A stretch of DNA of 64,000 nt from Pseudomonas sp. Irchel s3h14 (GTDB taxonomy: Bacteria; Pseudomonadota; Gammaproteobacteria; Pseudomonadales; Pseudomonadaceae), in contig NZ_FYDJ01000009.1 in assembly GCF_900187425.1 (NCBI RefSeq), positions 179,859 to 243,858 on the forward strand. Reading direction: 5' to 3'. Of this stretch, positions 27,106 through 35,240 are shown piece by piece. The first letter of the stretch is position 1; each line of letters opens with the position of its first letter. The notes beneath the pieces were generated by a model. That model did not search any database and had not been told where the DNA came from. It saw only the letters and a program-made list of their open reading frames with translations. The position numbers and the translations under genes were made by a program.

Positions 27106-27151
27106 CGAGGCGCTTTTCATTGGACGTCAGGCACTTTTCTTTTCATGACAA
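27106..27151 (-). promoter_or_regulatory. 46-bp promoter element, copy A (shared with 35,177-35,222)
   Basis: This block matches 35,177-35,222 without gaps at 36 of 46 positions, in the same orientation. It lies 85-130 bp upstream of the hydrolase start; copy B lies 77-122 bp upstream of its gene. The best-kept part is TTTCATGACAA, and two TTTTCAT-like words start 26 bp apart in each copy. An activator site, probably for the adjacent AraC-family protein, is the simplest reading. The rest of the 27,022-27,376 gap shows nothing else clear. Confidence 0.6.
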
Positions 27152-27376
27152 ATTTCCAGGTGTTGGCGCACAGCGACCACTGGTCGAATATCCCCACAGG
27201 TTCTCTACAGCTCACTGTAATCAATGGGTGAGCGTCGATTGCTGCACAACGACGGTGTGATTTTGGACAGCATTGGGCGAGCGCCCTCGACAACGTCGCA
27301 ACTGTTCAATTGTTGATGTGCTGGATATAGTCGCCACGCAAATTTGAATCGCAACCGGCCCAGGAAAGACCTTCGC

Positions 27377-28435
27377 ATGCCCAAGCTTGTTCGCGCCGCC
27401 GTCTTGACCAACTACCTGGAAGTCACTCAGTACCTGGGGTTCAACCCGCGCGATGTACTGGCCGGCGTCGGTTTGAGCAAAGCCAAGCTGCAAGCCCCTG
27501 AGCATCGCATTCCCATCGATGCCGCCGTGCGTCTGCTGGAGGATTCAGCCGTCGCCAGTGGCTGCCAGAGCTTCGGTCTGAGCATGGCCGAGTCGCGCCA
27601 GCTCTCGGACTTCGGCGTGGTCAGTCTGCTACTCAGCCACCAGCGTACGCTGCGTGATACGTTGCAAGTGTTGGTGCACTACCGGCATCTGATGAACGAT
27701 TCGCTGGCCCTCTTCATCGAGGAGGCTGGCAAGATGGTGATCATTCGCGAAGAGGTGGTCACCGAATCGCCGATGCCCTGCCGACAAGCCAATGAATTGG
27801 CCATCGGCGTGATGTTCCGCCTGTGCGCCGCCCTGCTCGGCGCACACTGGCATCCCTACAGCGTCAACTTCACGCACCAGCCTCCCGACAACCTGCAACT
27901 GCATCGCCGCCTATTCGGCTGCAAGCTGGAGTTCGGCAGCGAGTTCAACGGCATTGTCTGTCCCAATGCCAGCCTCGACATGACCAACCCCCATGCCGAC
28001 CCGGCCATGGCGCGCTATGCCCAGAGTTACCTCGACTCGCTGCTGAGCCACGAAGGCCCTTCGATGCTGTTCGAGGTGCGCAAAGCCATCTACCTGTTGT
28101 TGCCGATGGGACGCGCCACCATCGAGCAGATCGCCCAAACCCAGGGCATGAACGTGCGGACCCTGCAACGACGCCTCAAAGACGACGGCTGCGCCTTCAA
28201 CGACCTGATCAACGACGTGCGCCGCGACCTGGTGTTGCGCTACCTGGAAAACCCGAATTACTCGCTGGGCCGGATCGCCGACATGCTCGGCTACTCCATG
28301 GCGAGTTCCTTCACACGCTGGTTCATCACCCAGTTCGGCATGCCGCCGGCCGCTTGGCGCAGCGCGCAAAAACAACCCAAGGCACCCAGCGAACCAAGCA
28401 CCCTGCCCGGTTCCACGGAACCCTGGGACGACTGA
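27377..28435 (+). CDS. AraC-family regulator with arabinose-binding-like (PF12625-type) N-terminal domain
   Basis: A 352-residue activator-type regulator. Residues 1-220 form the N-terminal sensor domain seen in OruR/MmsR-like Pseudomonas proteins (start MPKLVRAAVLTNYLE; SFGLSMAESRQLSDFG near 70). The C-terminal AraC domain has two helix-turn-helices: ATIEQIAQTQGMNVRTLQRR near 250 and YSLGRIADMLGYSMASSFTR near 295. ATG 27377 follows AGGAAAGACCTTCGC. It is divergent from the hydrolase-DUF1302-MMPL-acyl-CoA cluster, its likely target; the repeated promoter element suggests that the 28.7-35.1 kb operon is another. The inducer is unknown. Confidence 0.88.
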   Translation: MPKLVRAAVLTNYLEVTQYLGFNPRDVLAGVGLSKAKLQAPEHRIPIDAAVRLLEDSAVASGCQSFGLSMAESRQLSDFGVVSLLLSHQRTLRDTLQVLVHYRHLMNDSLALFIEEAGKMVIIREEVVTESPMPCRQANELAIGVMFRLCAALLGAHWHPYSVNFTHQPPDNLQLHRRLFGCKLEFGSEFNGIVCPNASLDMTNPHADPAMARYAQSYLDSLLSHEGPSMLFEVRKAIYLLLPMGRATIEQIAQTQGMNVRTLQRRLKDDGCAFNDLINDVRRDLVLRYLENPNYSLGRIADMLGYSMASSFTRWFITQFGMPPAAWRSAQKQPKAPSEPSTLPGSTEPWDD

Positions 28436-28451
28436 AAAGGACGCAAAAAAA

Positions 28452-28477
28452 GCGGCGACTGCTGGTACAGTCGCCGC
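28452..28477 (-). terminator. Rho-independent terminator (minus strand)
   Basis: GCGGCGACTG pairs perfectly with CAGTCGCCGC around a 6-nt loop. Read on the minus strand, a run of seven T follows, so it should end transcripts coming from the YeiH-containing operon. It also lies just after the AraC gene on the plus strand. Confidence 0.8.
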
Positions 28478-28530
28478 AAAAAACCGGTGTCTGTGACACC
28501 GGCCGAGGAGTCAACGCAGTGCGGCCCTTC

Positions 28531-28675
28531 GTAGCAGCTGTCGAGCCTGCGAGGCTGCGTTCGGCTGCGAAGCAGTCGTGAGTCCGGCTGACGCGGTTTG
28601 TCTGATGCACCGCAGGTTCTGATTTTACGACTGCTTCGCAGCCGGACGCAGCCTCGCAGGCTCGACAGCTGCTAC
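28531..28675. repeat. Inverted-repeat element, 49-bp arms (copy 1)
   Basis: Arms at 28,531-28,579 and 28,627-28,675 are inverted repeats matching at 48 of 49 positions around a 47-nt loop. The arm sequence (GTAGCAGCTG at the outer end) recurs at 51,958-52,102. The loop contains CTGATGCACCGCA (28,602-28,614). It is a Pseudomonas-type dispersed palindromic element with no coding content. Confidence 0.85.
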
Positions 28676-28706
28676 AGATAACCGCTGCCAGTATTTTTTA
28701 ACGGTC

Positions 28707-29717
28707 TTAGAGACCCCAGCGCAGCATTAACAACACCAGCACGACAAGGAACACCGTCTCCCCCACCATCAACAGGATCGGCTTGATGCCGACAGCGGCC
28801 AACTCCTTGAGCTGGGTCTTCATACCCAAGGCGCTGATGGAAACCACCAGGCACCAGCGCGACAATTCATTGACCGATCCCTGCACCGCCGGGGCCACCC
28901 ATCCGGTGCTGTTGATACAAGCCAGAATCAGAAACCCGACGGCGAACCAAGGCAGCAGCGGCGGTCGTTTGCCGGTCGGGTCAGCGCCCTGCATGCGGGT
29001 AATCATGGCGGCGCAGACGATCACCGGCAGCAGCATGGCGACCCGCATCAGCTTGACCACCGTGGCGGTATCGCCGGTCTCGGTCGACATGCTGTAACCG
29101 GCACCGACGACCTGGGCGACATCGTGGATGGTCGCCCCCAGGAACACGCCCGCCACTTGTGGCGACAACGACAGCCAGTTGGCAATCATCGGGTACACGA
29201 TCATCGCCAAGGTCGACAGTGCCGACACCCCAATCACCGTGAACAACGTCGCGCGCTCTTTCTGCGGGTGATTGGGCAATGCCGCCGCCAGCGCCAACGC
29301 TGCCGATGCACCACAAATCGCGGTGGCGCCACCGGTGAGCATGCCGAACAAACGCTGGAATCCCATGGCCTTGGCCGCGATCACCGAGACTCCGATAGTC
29401 ACCACCACCACAATCACCACCAGCGCCACAGGCTTCCAGCCCAGCGCGGCAATCTGTTCGAGCGTGATGCGCATGCCCAGCAACGCCACCCCAATGCGCA
29501 ACACCGTGCGCGCAGTGAACTCGATGCCAGCCTTACAGGCACCGTCACCGGCCAGAAAGTTCAGCGCCATGCCCAACAGCAAGGCAAATAGCATCACCGG
29601 CGCACCGTAGTGCTCGGACAAAAAGGACGCTGCGGCAGCAACGATCAAGCTGACGACAAAACCTGGCGCCAGTTCGCGCGTTCGGCTGTGGATACGGGTG
29701 AGAGCGATGGCGCTCAT
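28707..29717 (-). CDS. YeiH-family putative sulfate/sulfite exporter
   Basis: A 336-residue multi-pass inner-membrane protein of the YeiH (UPF0324) family with about ten hydrophobic segments. Conserved parts include GMALNFLAGDGACKAGIEF near residue 55, LLGMRITLEQIAALGW near 85, GATAICGASAALALAAALP near 145-163 and GATIHDVAQVVGAGYSM near 210. The family is annotated as a putative sulfate exporter; transport has not been firmly shown. Being the last gene of an operon with a TauD-type dioxygenase, it could remove sulfite or sulfate released from an organosulfur substrate (inference). ATG 29717 overlaps the Rieske stop as ATGA. Confidence 0.85.
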   Translation of the reverse strand: MSAIALTRIHSRTRELAPGFVVSLIVAAAASFLSEHYGAPVMLFALLLGMALNFLAGDGACKAGIEFTARTVLRIGVALLGMRITLEQIAALGWKPVALVVIVVVVTIGVSVIAAKAMGFQRLFGMLTGGATAICGASAALALAAALPNHPQKERATLFTVIGVSALSTLAMIVYPMIANWLSLSPQVAGVFLGATIHDVAQVVGAGYSMSTETGDTATVVKLMRVAMLLPVIVCAAMITRMQGADPTGKRPPLLPWFAVGFLILACINSTGWVAPAVQGSVNELSRWCLVVSISALGMKTQLKELAAVGIKPILLMVGETVFLVVLVLLMLRWGL

Positions 29718-30040
29718 GGCGCGGCCTCCTCGGGAACGATGACGATGAACGCCTGGCCGTCGATGATCTCGACCGGGTAGTTGGCGACTTTGACAGCAGT
29801 GGAATTGAGCAAGTAACCGCTGCGCAGATCGAAGCGCAGGCCGTGGGCGCAGCACTGAATCACCCGCCCCTCAAGGCGCCCGCCACACAACGAGGCGCCT
29901 TGGTGCGGGCAACTGTCGTCGATGGCGAACACGTCACCTTCGACGTTGAATAACGCCAGGCTTTTGTCATCGAATTCGAACAGTGCACGACCGCCCGCCT
30001 GCGGGAGTTTTCCGGCAGGCACGGGGATACGCCGGTTCAT
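29714..30040 (-). CDS. Rieske [2Fe-2S] ferredoxin-like protein
   Basis: A 108-residue single-domain Rieske protein. The two cluster-binding motifs are CPHQGA and CCAHG (pattern C-x-H, then C-x2-H), with a conserved hydrophobic FAIDD before the first. It could be an electron carrier for an oxygenase or an NirD-like small subunit; no matching oxygenase alpha subunit lies in this operon. ATG 30040 is used because it overlaps the preceding stop as ATGA; a GTG at 30052 is the alternative. Its stop overlaps the YeiH start, so translation is coupled on both sides. Confidence 0.85.
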   Translation of the reverse strand: MNRRIPVPAGKLPQAGGRALFEFDDKSLALFNVEGDVFAIDDSCPHQGASLCGGRLEGRVIQCCAHGLRFDLRSGYLLNSTAVKVANYPVEIIDGQAFIVIVPEEAAP

Positions 30041-30699
30041 GCCGGTTGCCACTCGTAATCACTTTCCTTGAGTGATTCGTTCATGGCTCCGAGCAGCGCC
30101 TGAGCAGGTTGTGCGCCGATCACCGTCATGCGGCGGTCGAACTGAAAGCTCGGCACGCCACTGGTCGCGCCGGGGAAGCCTTCAAATGGCGTGGCGTCGC
30201 CCTTCAGGCAATCGAGCACCACGTCCGTATCGACGCCGCAGGAACGGGCAATGGCGAGCAAGGTCTCGCGGCACCCCAGGTTTTCGCGTTTGCGGAAATA
30301 AGCGGCGAACAGCCGTTCGAGCAACATTTCACGCTGAGTAGCATTGCCCAGTACGCTGACTCGTTCGAACAAACGGTGGGCGTCTGCGGTGTTGGGCATC
30401 GTCTCGATGTGGCTGAGGTCGATGGTCAGTCCAACCGCCGCGGCAGCCTGCTGTACCTGGGCTTGGCGCATGGTCATAGCGTCGGCATTGCCCAGACGTT
30501 TGCGGTAGAAATCGGCGAAGGGCTCACCTTGTACCGGCAACTGAGGCAGCAACTGCACGCCATGCCACACCGTGGTGATCTGCACATCCGGGTGGCGACT
30601 GCGAAACTGTACCTGCGCATGCTCCAGTTGACGCTTGCCGATCAGGCACCAGGGGCAGATGAAATCGAAGAACACATCAATACGTAAACGACCACTCAC
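30037..30699 (-). CDS. DsbA-family oxidoreductase (FrnE/2-hydroxychromene-2-carboxylate isomerase type)
   Basis: A 220-residue cytosolic thioredoxin-fold protein. DVFFDFICPWCLIGKRQLE at residues 8-26 carries the CPWC redox or glutathione-site motif, and SGVPSFQFDRRMTVIGAQP near 180 carries the cis-proline. There is no signal peptide. FrnE-like proteins act as disulfide isomerases or as glutathione-dependent isomerases in aromatic degradation; either is possible here. It overlaps the MFS gene by 4 bp and the Rieske gene by 4 bp, so it is firmly part of the operon. Confidence 0.85.
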   Translation of the reverse strand: MSGRLRIDVFFDFICPWCLIGKRQLEHAQVQFRSRHPDVQITTVWHGVQLLPQLPVQGEPFADFYRKRLGNADAMTMRQAQVQQAAAAVGLTIDLSHIETMPNTADAHRLFERVSVLGNATQREMLLERLFAAYFRKRENLGCRETLLAIARSCGVDTDVVLDCLKGDATPFEGFPGATSGVPSFQFDRRMTVIGAQPAQALLGAMNESLKESDYEWQPA

Positions 30700-32024
30700 A
30701 ACTTCACCTCTAACACGGATTCGTCCACCGGATCGTTGATCCGCTCGCCCTTAAGCCGGGCAATGTCCTTGTGGTAATGACACTTGGCATAAAAGAACAC
30801 GGCCGCAGCCGCGATGCTGACCAGCGGCACCCACTGAAAAGCAGCCTGCAAGCCGATGAGGTCGGACACCTTGCCGGTGATGAACGGCCCAGGCGCCAGC
30901 CCCAGCATGTTGTTGGCCAGGGTCAGCGTGGCGAAGGCCGTGCCATGGACCGAGTAGTGGGTCAGGTTGGCAACCATGGCGCCGCAAGGGCCGGTCGTGC
31001 CGGCGGCAATCAACATGCCCAGGCAGATCAGCGCCAATTGCACAGGCCCTGGTGGCAGGGCGAATGCTGCCGACAACAGCAGGCAACTGCCCAGGCAATA
31101 GGCGATGGCCAAGGCGACTTTGCGCTCCGGCGAATGGCGCGACAGTCGATCGCTGAGCATGCCGCACAGGATCATCCCCGCACCGCTGCACAGCACGATG
31201 ATCGCCGCGACACCACCCGCCTTGTCCGTGGCCATGTCGTAATAACGATTGAGGTAACTGGGCATCCACACAATGACGGTTCCGCCGACGAACAGTTGCA
31301 AGCCACTGCCGATGTAGGCAGCGATCACCGAGCGGCTGGAAAACAGCGTACGCAACGGACGCTTGACCGCGGCAGCCGCCTTGTTCGCCGCCAGGGAGGC
31401 ACGTTGTGGCGCAATGCGTGCTTCCTTGACGATGACCGGGTAAAGCACTGCCAGCAGCAGGCCGAACAGCGCCATGCCGGCAAACGACCAGCGCCATCCA
31501 AGCTTCGCAGCGATTGCACCGCCCAGCGCCATGCCTAATACCGAACCGAACATGCCGCCCGCCATAAAGGCACTGGCCAGGGTTGCCCGCAGGTGTTTGG
31601 GAAACACCGAAATCACCACCGCAATGCCGACGCTGCCGTACGCCGCTTCGCCGACGCCGACCATGAACCGTGCAATGAACATCTGCTGATAGTCCTGCGC
31701 CACTGCGCAGCCCAGCGTCGCCAGGCTCCACAGCAAAGCCATCAGCGCCAGGCTCTTGACCCGGCCGAAGCGATCCGCGAGCAATGACAGGGGAATTGTC
31801 AGCAGCCCCACCATCAGAGCGACAATGCCACTGAGCAGGCCGAGCTGGCCGTCGCTCAAGGCCCATTCGCCCTTGAGCATCGGGAACACCGCGTTCAGCA
31901 CCTGGCGCGACATGTAATCGGAAATCAACAACCCGAACGTCAGTGCGAAGACGATCCAGGCATACGGGCGCGCAACACCGACAGCACAGTCGTCATCGTC
32001 TGCGGCGATTGGGTGAAAGGCCAT
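30696..32024 (-). CDS. MFS transporter
   Basis: A 442-residue major facilitator with about twelve membrane segments. The loop 2-3 motif is LADRFGRVKSLALM near residue 84, and GVGEAAYGSVG follows near 122. The central cytoplasmic loop is around 190-215. The general look is that of organic-anion symporters and Spinster/ACS-type importers, so it is probably the uptake system for the operon substrate. GAGGAGGCTGC precedes ATG 32024. A hairpin at 32,081-32,105 separates it from the upstream BKACE gene. The substrate is unknown. Confidence 0.88.
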   Translation of the reverse strand: MAFHPIAADDDDCAVGVARPYAWIVFALTFGLLISDYMSRQVLNAVFPMLKGEWALSDGQLGLLSGIVALMVGLLTIPLSLLADRFGRVKSLALMALLWSLATLGCAVAQDYQQMFIARFMVGVGEAAYGSVGIAVVISVFPKHLRATLASAFMAGGMFGSVLGMALGGAIAAKLGWRWSFAGMALFGLLLAVLYPVIVKEARIAPQRASLAANKAAAAVKRPLRTLFSSRSVIAAYIGSGLQLFVGGTVIVWMPSYLNRYYDMATDKAGGVAAIIVLCSGAGMILCGMLSDRLSRHSPERKVALAIAYCLGSCLLLSAAFALPPGPVQLALICLGMLIAAGTTGPCGAMVANLTHYSVHGTAFATLTLANNMLGLAPGPFITGKVSDLIGLQAAFQWVPLVSIAAAAVFFYAKCHYHKDIARLKGERINDPVDESVLEVKL

Positions 32025-32080
32025 GCAGCCTCCTCAAAGCTTTGTTTTATTGTTGTTATCAAGCGTGTTGCAGTGCAGCG

Positions 32081-32105
32081 AGCGGGAGGTCATTGATCTC
32101 CCGCT
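32081..32105. promoter_or_regulatory. Intercistronic hairpin
   Basis: AGCGGGAG (32,081-32,088) pairs with CTCCCGCT (32,098-32,105) in the 92-bp gap between BKACE and MFS genes. No U tract follows on the minus strand, so partial attenuation or mRNA stabilisation is more likely than full termination. Confidence 0.45.
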
Positions 32106-32116
32106 TCGTCTGCCGA

Positions 32117-33169
32117 TCAGCCGCGTTGCGGAACACCTTTCTGCCCAGCCTTGCGGTTGGGGGCCATACCGTTGGCCAGCAGCGTTTCTTCGATGCTCTG
32201 GTACTGCACGCCGATGCGGTAGATCTCGCGGGCTTCTTTACCGGTGGCGATTTCGCGACCCAGTTCATGAGCGATGCGCACGGTCTGCTTGATCTGCGCA
32301 ACTGAGCCGAAACGATCGCCCTTGTGATCAATGATAGTGTCTTCATTGCCCACACGCGGGTGCATACCCATGGCCATCGACATGGTGTTGAACGGCATGA
32401 CGTTCTTGAGCAGCGACTCGGAGGTCAGGGTGCAACCGTCTGGTGCGCGGTGGATGAAATTGAAGAAGTTGAACGGATTGGGGCCATCGAAACCGCCGCC
32501 GATGCCGATCCAGGTCAGGTTCAACGGGCCCTTGTAGACGCCCTTGCGCACCAGACGCTCGAGGGTTTCCATCGCGTGCATGCCGGTCAGCTGGAAGTGC
32601 GGCTGGATGCCGTTGTCCATCAGACGCTTGAGGTGTTCGGCGACCCAGGCCGGACCTGCCGGTACGGTCATTTCGCTGTAGGCGGCCTGATACAGGGGGT
32701 TTGCCAGGGACGTGCCTTCCAGGTATTCCGGATACAGCAGTTCCATGATGTTCATCTGGGTGGTGTTGATCGCCACCGTGACTTGATCCGGTTTTGGCGT
32801 CAGCTCGGCCAGCATGTGGCGCGTATCGTCCGACAGCCACTTGGCGGCTTCGCCATCGCTTTCCGGCGCGAAGGAAATCGAACCACCGACCTGGATGATC
32901 ATGTCCGGCACCGCTTCACGCACGCCGGCGATCAACTCGTTGAACTTGGACAGGCGCTTGGAGCCCTTGCCGTCCAGTTCGCGCACATGCAGGTGCAGAA
33001 CCGTGGCACCGGCCTCATAACATTCGACCGCTTTTTGCACCTGTTCGTCCATGGTCAGCGGGATGTCTTCGGGGAAGTCTTCCGGCATCCATTCCGGGCC
33101 GTACGGGGCCACGGTGATGACCACCTTTTCCATGTTTTCCGGGTGCAGGGAATCGTCGAAGAATTGCAT
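32117..33169 (-). CDS. BKACE (beta-keto acid cleavage enzyme, DUF849)
   Basis: A 350-residue TIM-barrel enzyme of the BKACE family, which uses acetyl-CoA to split a beta-keto acid into acetoacetate and a new acyl-CoA. VVITVAPYGPEW opens the barrel, ATVLHLHVRELDGKGSKRL near residue 55-73 holds the zinc-binding HxH pair, and IQVGGSISFAPES near 91 and IGIGGGFDGPNPFNFFNF near 232 are typical. The side-chain specificity cannot be read with confidence. AGGAGTAACTC precedes ATG 33169. The enzyme implies that the operon produces a beta-keto acid intermediate. Confidence 0.9.
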   Translation of the reverse strand: MQFFDDSLHPENMEKVVITVAPYGPEWMPEDFPEDIPLTMDEQVQKAVECYEAGATVLHLHVRELDGKGSKRLSKFNELIAGVREAVPDMIIQVGGSISFAPESDGEAAKWLSDDTRHMLAELTPKPDQVTVAINTTQMNIMELLYPEYLEGTSLANPLYQAAYSEMTVPAGPAWVAEHLKRLMDNGIQPHFQLTGMHAMETLERLVRKGVYKGPLNLTWIGIGGGFDGPNPFNFFNFIHRAPDGCTLTSESLLKNVMPFNTMSMAMGMHPRVGNEDTIIDHKGDRFGSVAQIKQTVRIAHELGREIATGKEAREIYRIGVQYQSIEETLLANGMAPNRKAGQKGVPQRG

Positions 33170-33256
33170 GAGTTACTCCTGTTTTTATGATTGTCGCGCC
33201 CACCCGGGTTCGTGCCGGGCAGACGTCTTTACGAGTGCGAATGCAGAAGGGGTCGA

Positions 33257-34105
33257 TCAGTAAGTCTTGTCGCCGATGATTCCGGCACGCTCCATCTTGC
33301 GATGGCACGGCGGGTAATCCATGACGGCGTAGTGTTGGGTGCTGCGGTTGTCCCAGATGGCGATGCTGTTGGGTTTCCAGCGCCAGCGCACCTGATACTC
33401 GGGGATGTAGGCCTGGCTGATCAGGTAGCGCAGCAACTCGCTCGCGCCCGGGTTGGCGTCCTGGCCGAAACGCACCCGCTCAGGGGTGTGGTAATTGCTC
33501 AAGTGCGTCGTGAAGGCGTTGACGAACAGCACCTTCTCCCCGGTTTCCGGGTGGGTGCGCACCACCGGGTGTTCGGCATCCGGGTACATCGCCTTGAGCG
33601 CCAGACGTTTTTCGATCGGCATGGCGGCGCCAAAGCTTGCTTCGATACTGTGGCGGGCGCGCAGGTCGGCAATCTTCACCTTCACGTCTTCCGGCAAGCG
33701 CGCATAGGCCTCGACCATGTTGGCCCACATGGTGTCGCCGCCTACCGGCGGGCACTCTACACAGCGCAGTACGCAGCCCATCGGCGGTGCCTCGCGCCAG
33801 GTCGCGTCGGTGTGCCAGGCGTTTTCGTAGCGGTCCATCGGCTGGTCCGGGTTCTTGTAGATGCGCACCAGCCCTGGGTGATCCGGATCGCTGCCGGCCA
33901 CCGGATGATCCTCCAGTTCGCCAAAGCGCCGGGCGAAGGCCACGTGCTCGTCGCGAGTGATGTCCTGATCACGCAGGAACAGCACCCGATGCTTGAGCAA
34001 CTGAGCACGAATCTCGGCAAAAAGACCGTCGTCATGCACCGCATCGGCGAGGTTGACGCCGATCAGTTCGGCGCCAATGCTGCAGGTCAATTGTTCGACT
34101 TTCAT
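33257..34105 (-). CDS. TauD/TfdA-family 2-oxoglutarate-dependent dioxygenase
   Basis: A 282-residue Fe(II)/2-oxoglutarate dioxygenase. The iron ligands appear as HTDATW near residue 100 and the distal histidine in WDNRSTQHYAVMDY near 255; the 2-oxoglutarate arginine is probably in CHRKMERAG near 270. Family members hydroxylate taurine, alkylsulfonates, alkyl sulfates or aryloxyacids, releasing sulfite, sulfate or phenols. The YeiH exporter in the operon points towards an organosulfur substrate, but that is inference. It lies 14 bp after the quinone oxidoreductase gene. Confidence 0.9.
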   Translation of the reverse strand: MKVEQLTCSIGAELIGVNLADAVHDDGLFAEIRAQLLKHRVLFLRDQDITRDEHVAFARRFGELEDHPVAGSDPDHPGLVRIYKNPDQPMDRYENAWHTDATWREAPPMGCVLRCVECPPVGGDTMWANMVEAYARLPEDVKVKIADLRARHSIEASFGAAMPIEKRLALKAMYPDAEHPVVRTHPETGEKVLFVNAFTTHLSNYHTPERVRFGQDANPGASELLRYLISQAYIPEYQVRWRWKPNSIAIWDNRSTQHYAVMDYPPCHRKMERAGIIGDKTY

Positions 34106-34119
34106 GGCAGACGACTCCC

Positions 34120-35100
34120 TTAAATGACGAAAATCGACGAGCCCGTGGTCTTGCGTGATTCCAGGTCGCGATGGGCCTGGATGGCATCCTGCAAAGCGTA
34201 GTGCTGGTTGATCTCGATCTTGATCCGACCGCTGCCGACATGGTCGAACAACTCGCCCGCCAACGCGGCTTTTTCCGCCGGGTCGGCGATGTAATCGGCC
34301 AAGGCTGGACGGGTCATGAACAGCGAGCCTTTCATCGCCAGCATCACCGGGTCGAAGGCCGGGATCGGACCGGATGCCGTGCCGACACAGACCATCAGGC
34401 CGCGACGCTTGAGCGAATCCAGCGAACCCATAAAGGTGTTCTTGCCGACGCTGTCGAACACCACGTTGACCCCCACGCCGTCCGTCAACTCGCGAACGCG
34501 CTGGGCGACGTCTTCATGGCTGTAGTTGATGACATGCTCGCAGCCATGGGCACGAGCGATTTCACCCTTGGCCTCGGTGGACACGGTGCCGATGACGGTC
34601 AGGCCGAGCAGCTTGGCCCACTGCGAAACGATCAGACCCACGCCACCGGCAGCGGCGTGCAGCAGAATGCTGTCGCCGGCCTTGAAATCGTAAATGCGCC
34701 GCATCAGGTACGACGACGTCAGGCCGCGCATGGTCATGGCCGCGGCGGTCTCGAAACTGATGGTTTCCGGCAGTTTGATCAGCGGTGCGGCCGGGATCAG
34801 GCGCTCGGTGCTGTAGGCCCCCAATGTATTGAGAAAGCCGGTGTAGGTGACGCGATCACCCACGCGGACATTGGTAACCCCCTCTCCGATGGCCTGGACC
34901 ACACCGGAGGCTTCAACCCCCATGCCATTGGGCATCGGGATCGGGTAAGTGCCATTGCGAAAGTAAGTGTCGGCATAGTTCAGGCCGACCGCCACATGAC
35001 GAAGACGAACCTGGCCTGGACCGGGATCGCCAACTTCGACCTCCTCATAACGAAGGACTTCGGGACCACCGGTTTCGTAGAAGCGTACGGCTTTGGCCAT
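34120..35100 (-). CDS. NADPH:quinone oxidoreductase (zinc-independent MDR family)
   Basis: A 326-residue medium-chain reductase of the quinone oxidoreductase type. GMGVEASGVVQAIGEGVTN near residue 60 and the nucleotide-binding HAAAGGVGLIVSQWAKLLG near 148-166 are clear; no zinc-binding cysteine cluster is seen. It would reduce quinones or conjugated enones with NADPH. It is the first gene of the minus-strand operon running to 28,707, and its upstream region carries copy B of the 46-bp promoter element. Confidence 0.9.
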   Translation of the reverse strand: MAKAVRFYETGGPEVLRYEEVEVGDPGPGQVRLRHVAVGLNYADTYFRNGTYPIPMPNGMGVEASGVVQAIGEGVTNVRVGDRVTYTGFLNTLGAYSTERLIPAAPLIKLPETISFETAAAMTMRGLTSSYLMRRIYDFKAGDSILLHAAAGGVGLIVSQWAKLLGLTVIGTVSTEAKGEIARAHGCEHVINYSHEDVAQRVRELTDGVGVNVVFDSVGKNTFMGSLDSLKRRGLMVCVGTASGPIPAFDPVMLAMKGSLFMTRPALADYIADPAEKAALAGELFDHVGSGRIKIEINQHYALQDAIQAHRDLESRKTTGSSIFVI

Positions 35101-35176
35101 TTTTTCTTATTCTCCAATCTGCAAGATGGGCGTGCTGCGTCGAATTGCGCTGATTGGACTGTAGGACGCCGTCTGA

Positions 35177-35222
35177 CGAGTCGCTTCTCATCAGACGACA
35201 ATGGCTTTTCATTTCATGACAA
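35177..35222 (-). promoter_or_regulatory. 46-bp promoter element, copy B (shared with 27,106-27,151)
   Basis: Ungapped match to copy A at 36 of 46 positions, ending in the conserved TTTCATGACAA on the plus strand. It lies 77-122 bp upstream of the quinone oxidoreductase start. No regulator gene is present in this operon, so an external regulator is needed; the AraC protein at 27,377 is the best candidate. Confidence 0.6.
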
Positions 35223-35240
35223 CTACCTGGTTGTACGAAT

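Noticed and set aside
35170..35197. Dyad CGTCTGACGAG/CTCATCAGACG upstream of the quinone oxidoreductase gene
   Set aside because: It overlaps the 46-bp shared element, but the symmetry is not kept in copy A, so I do not treat it as the operator of that regulon.
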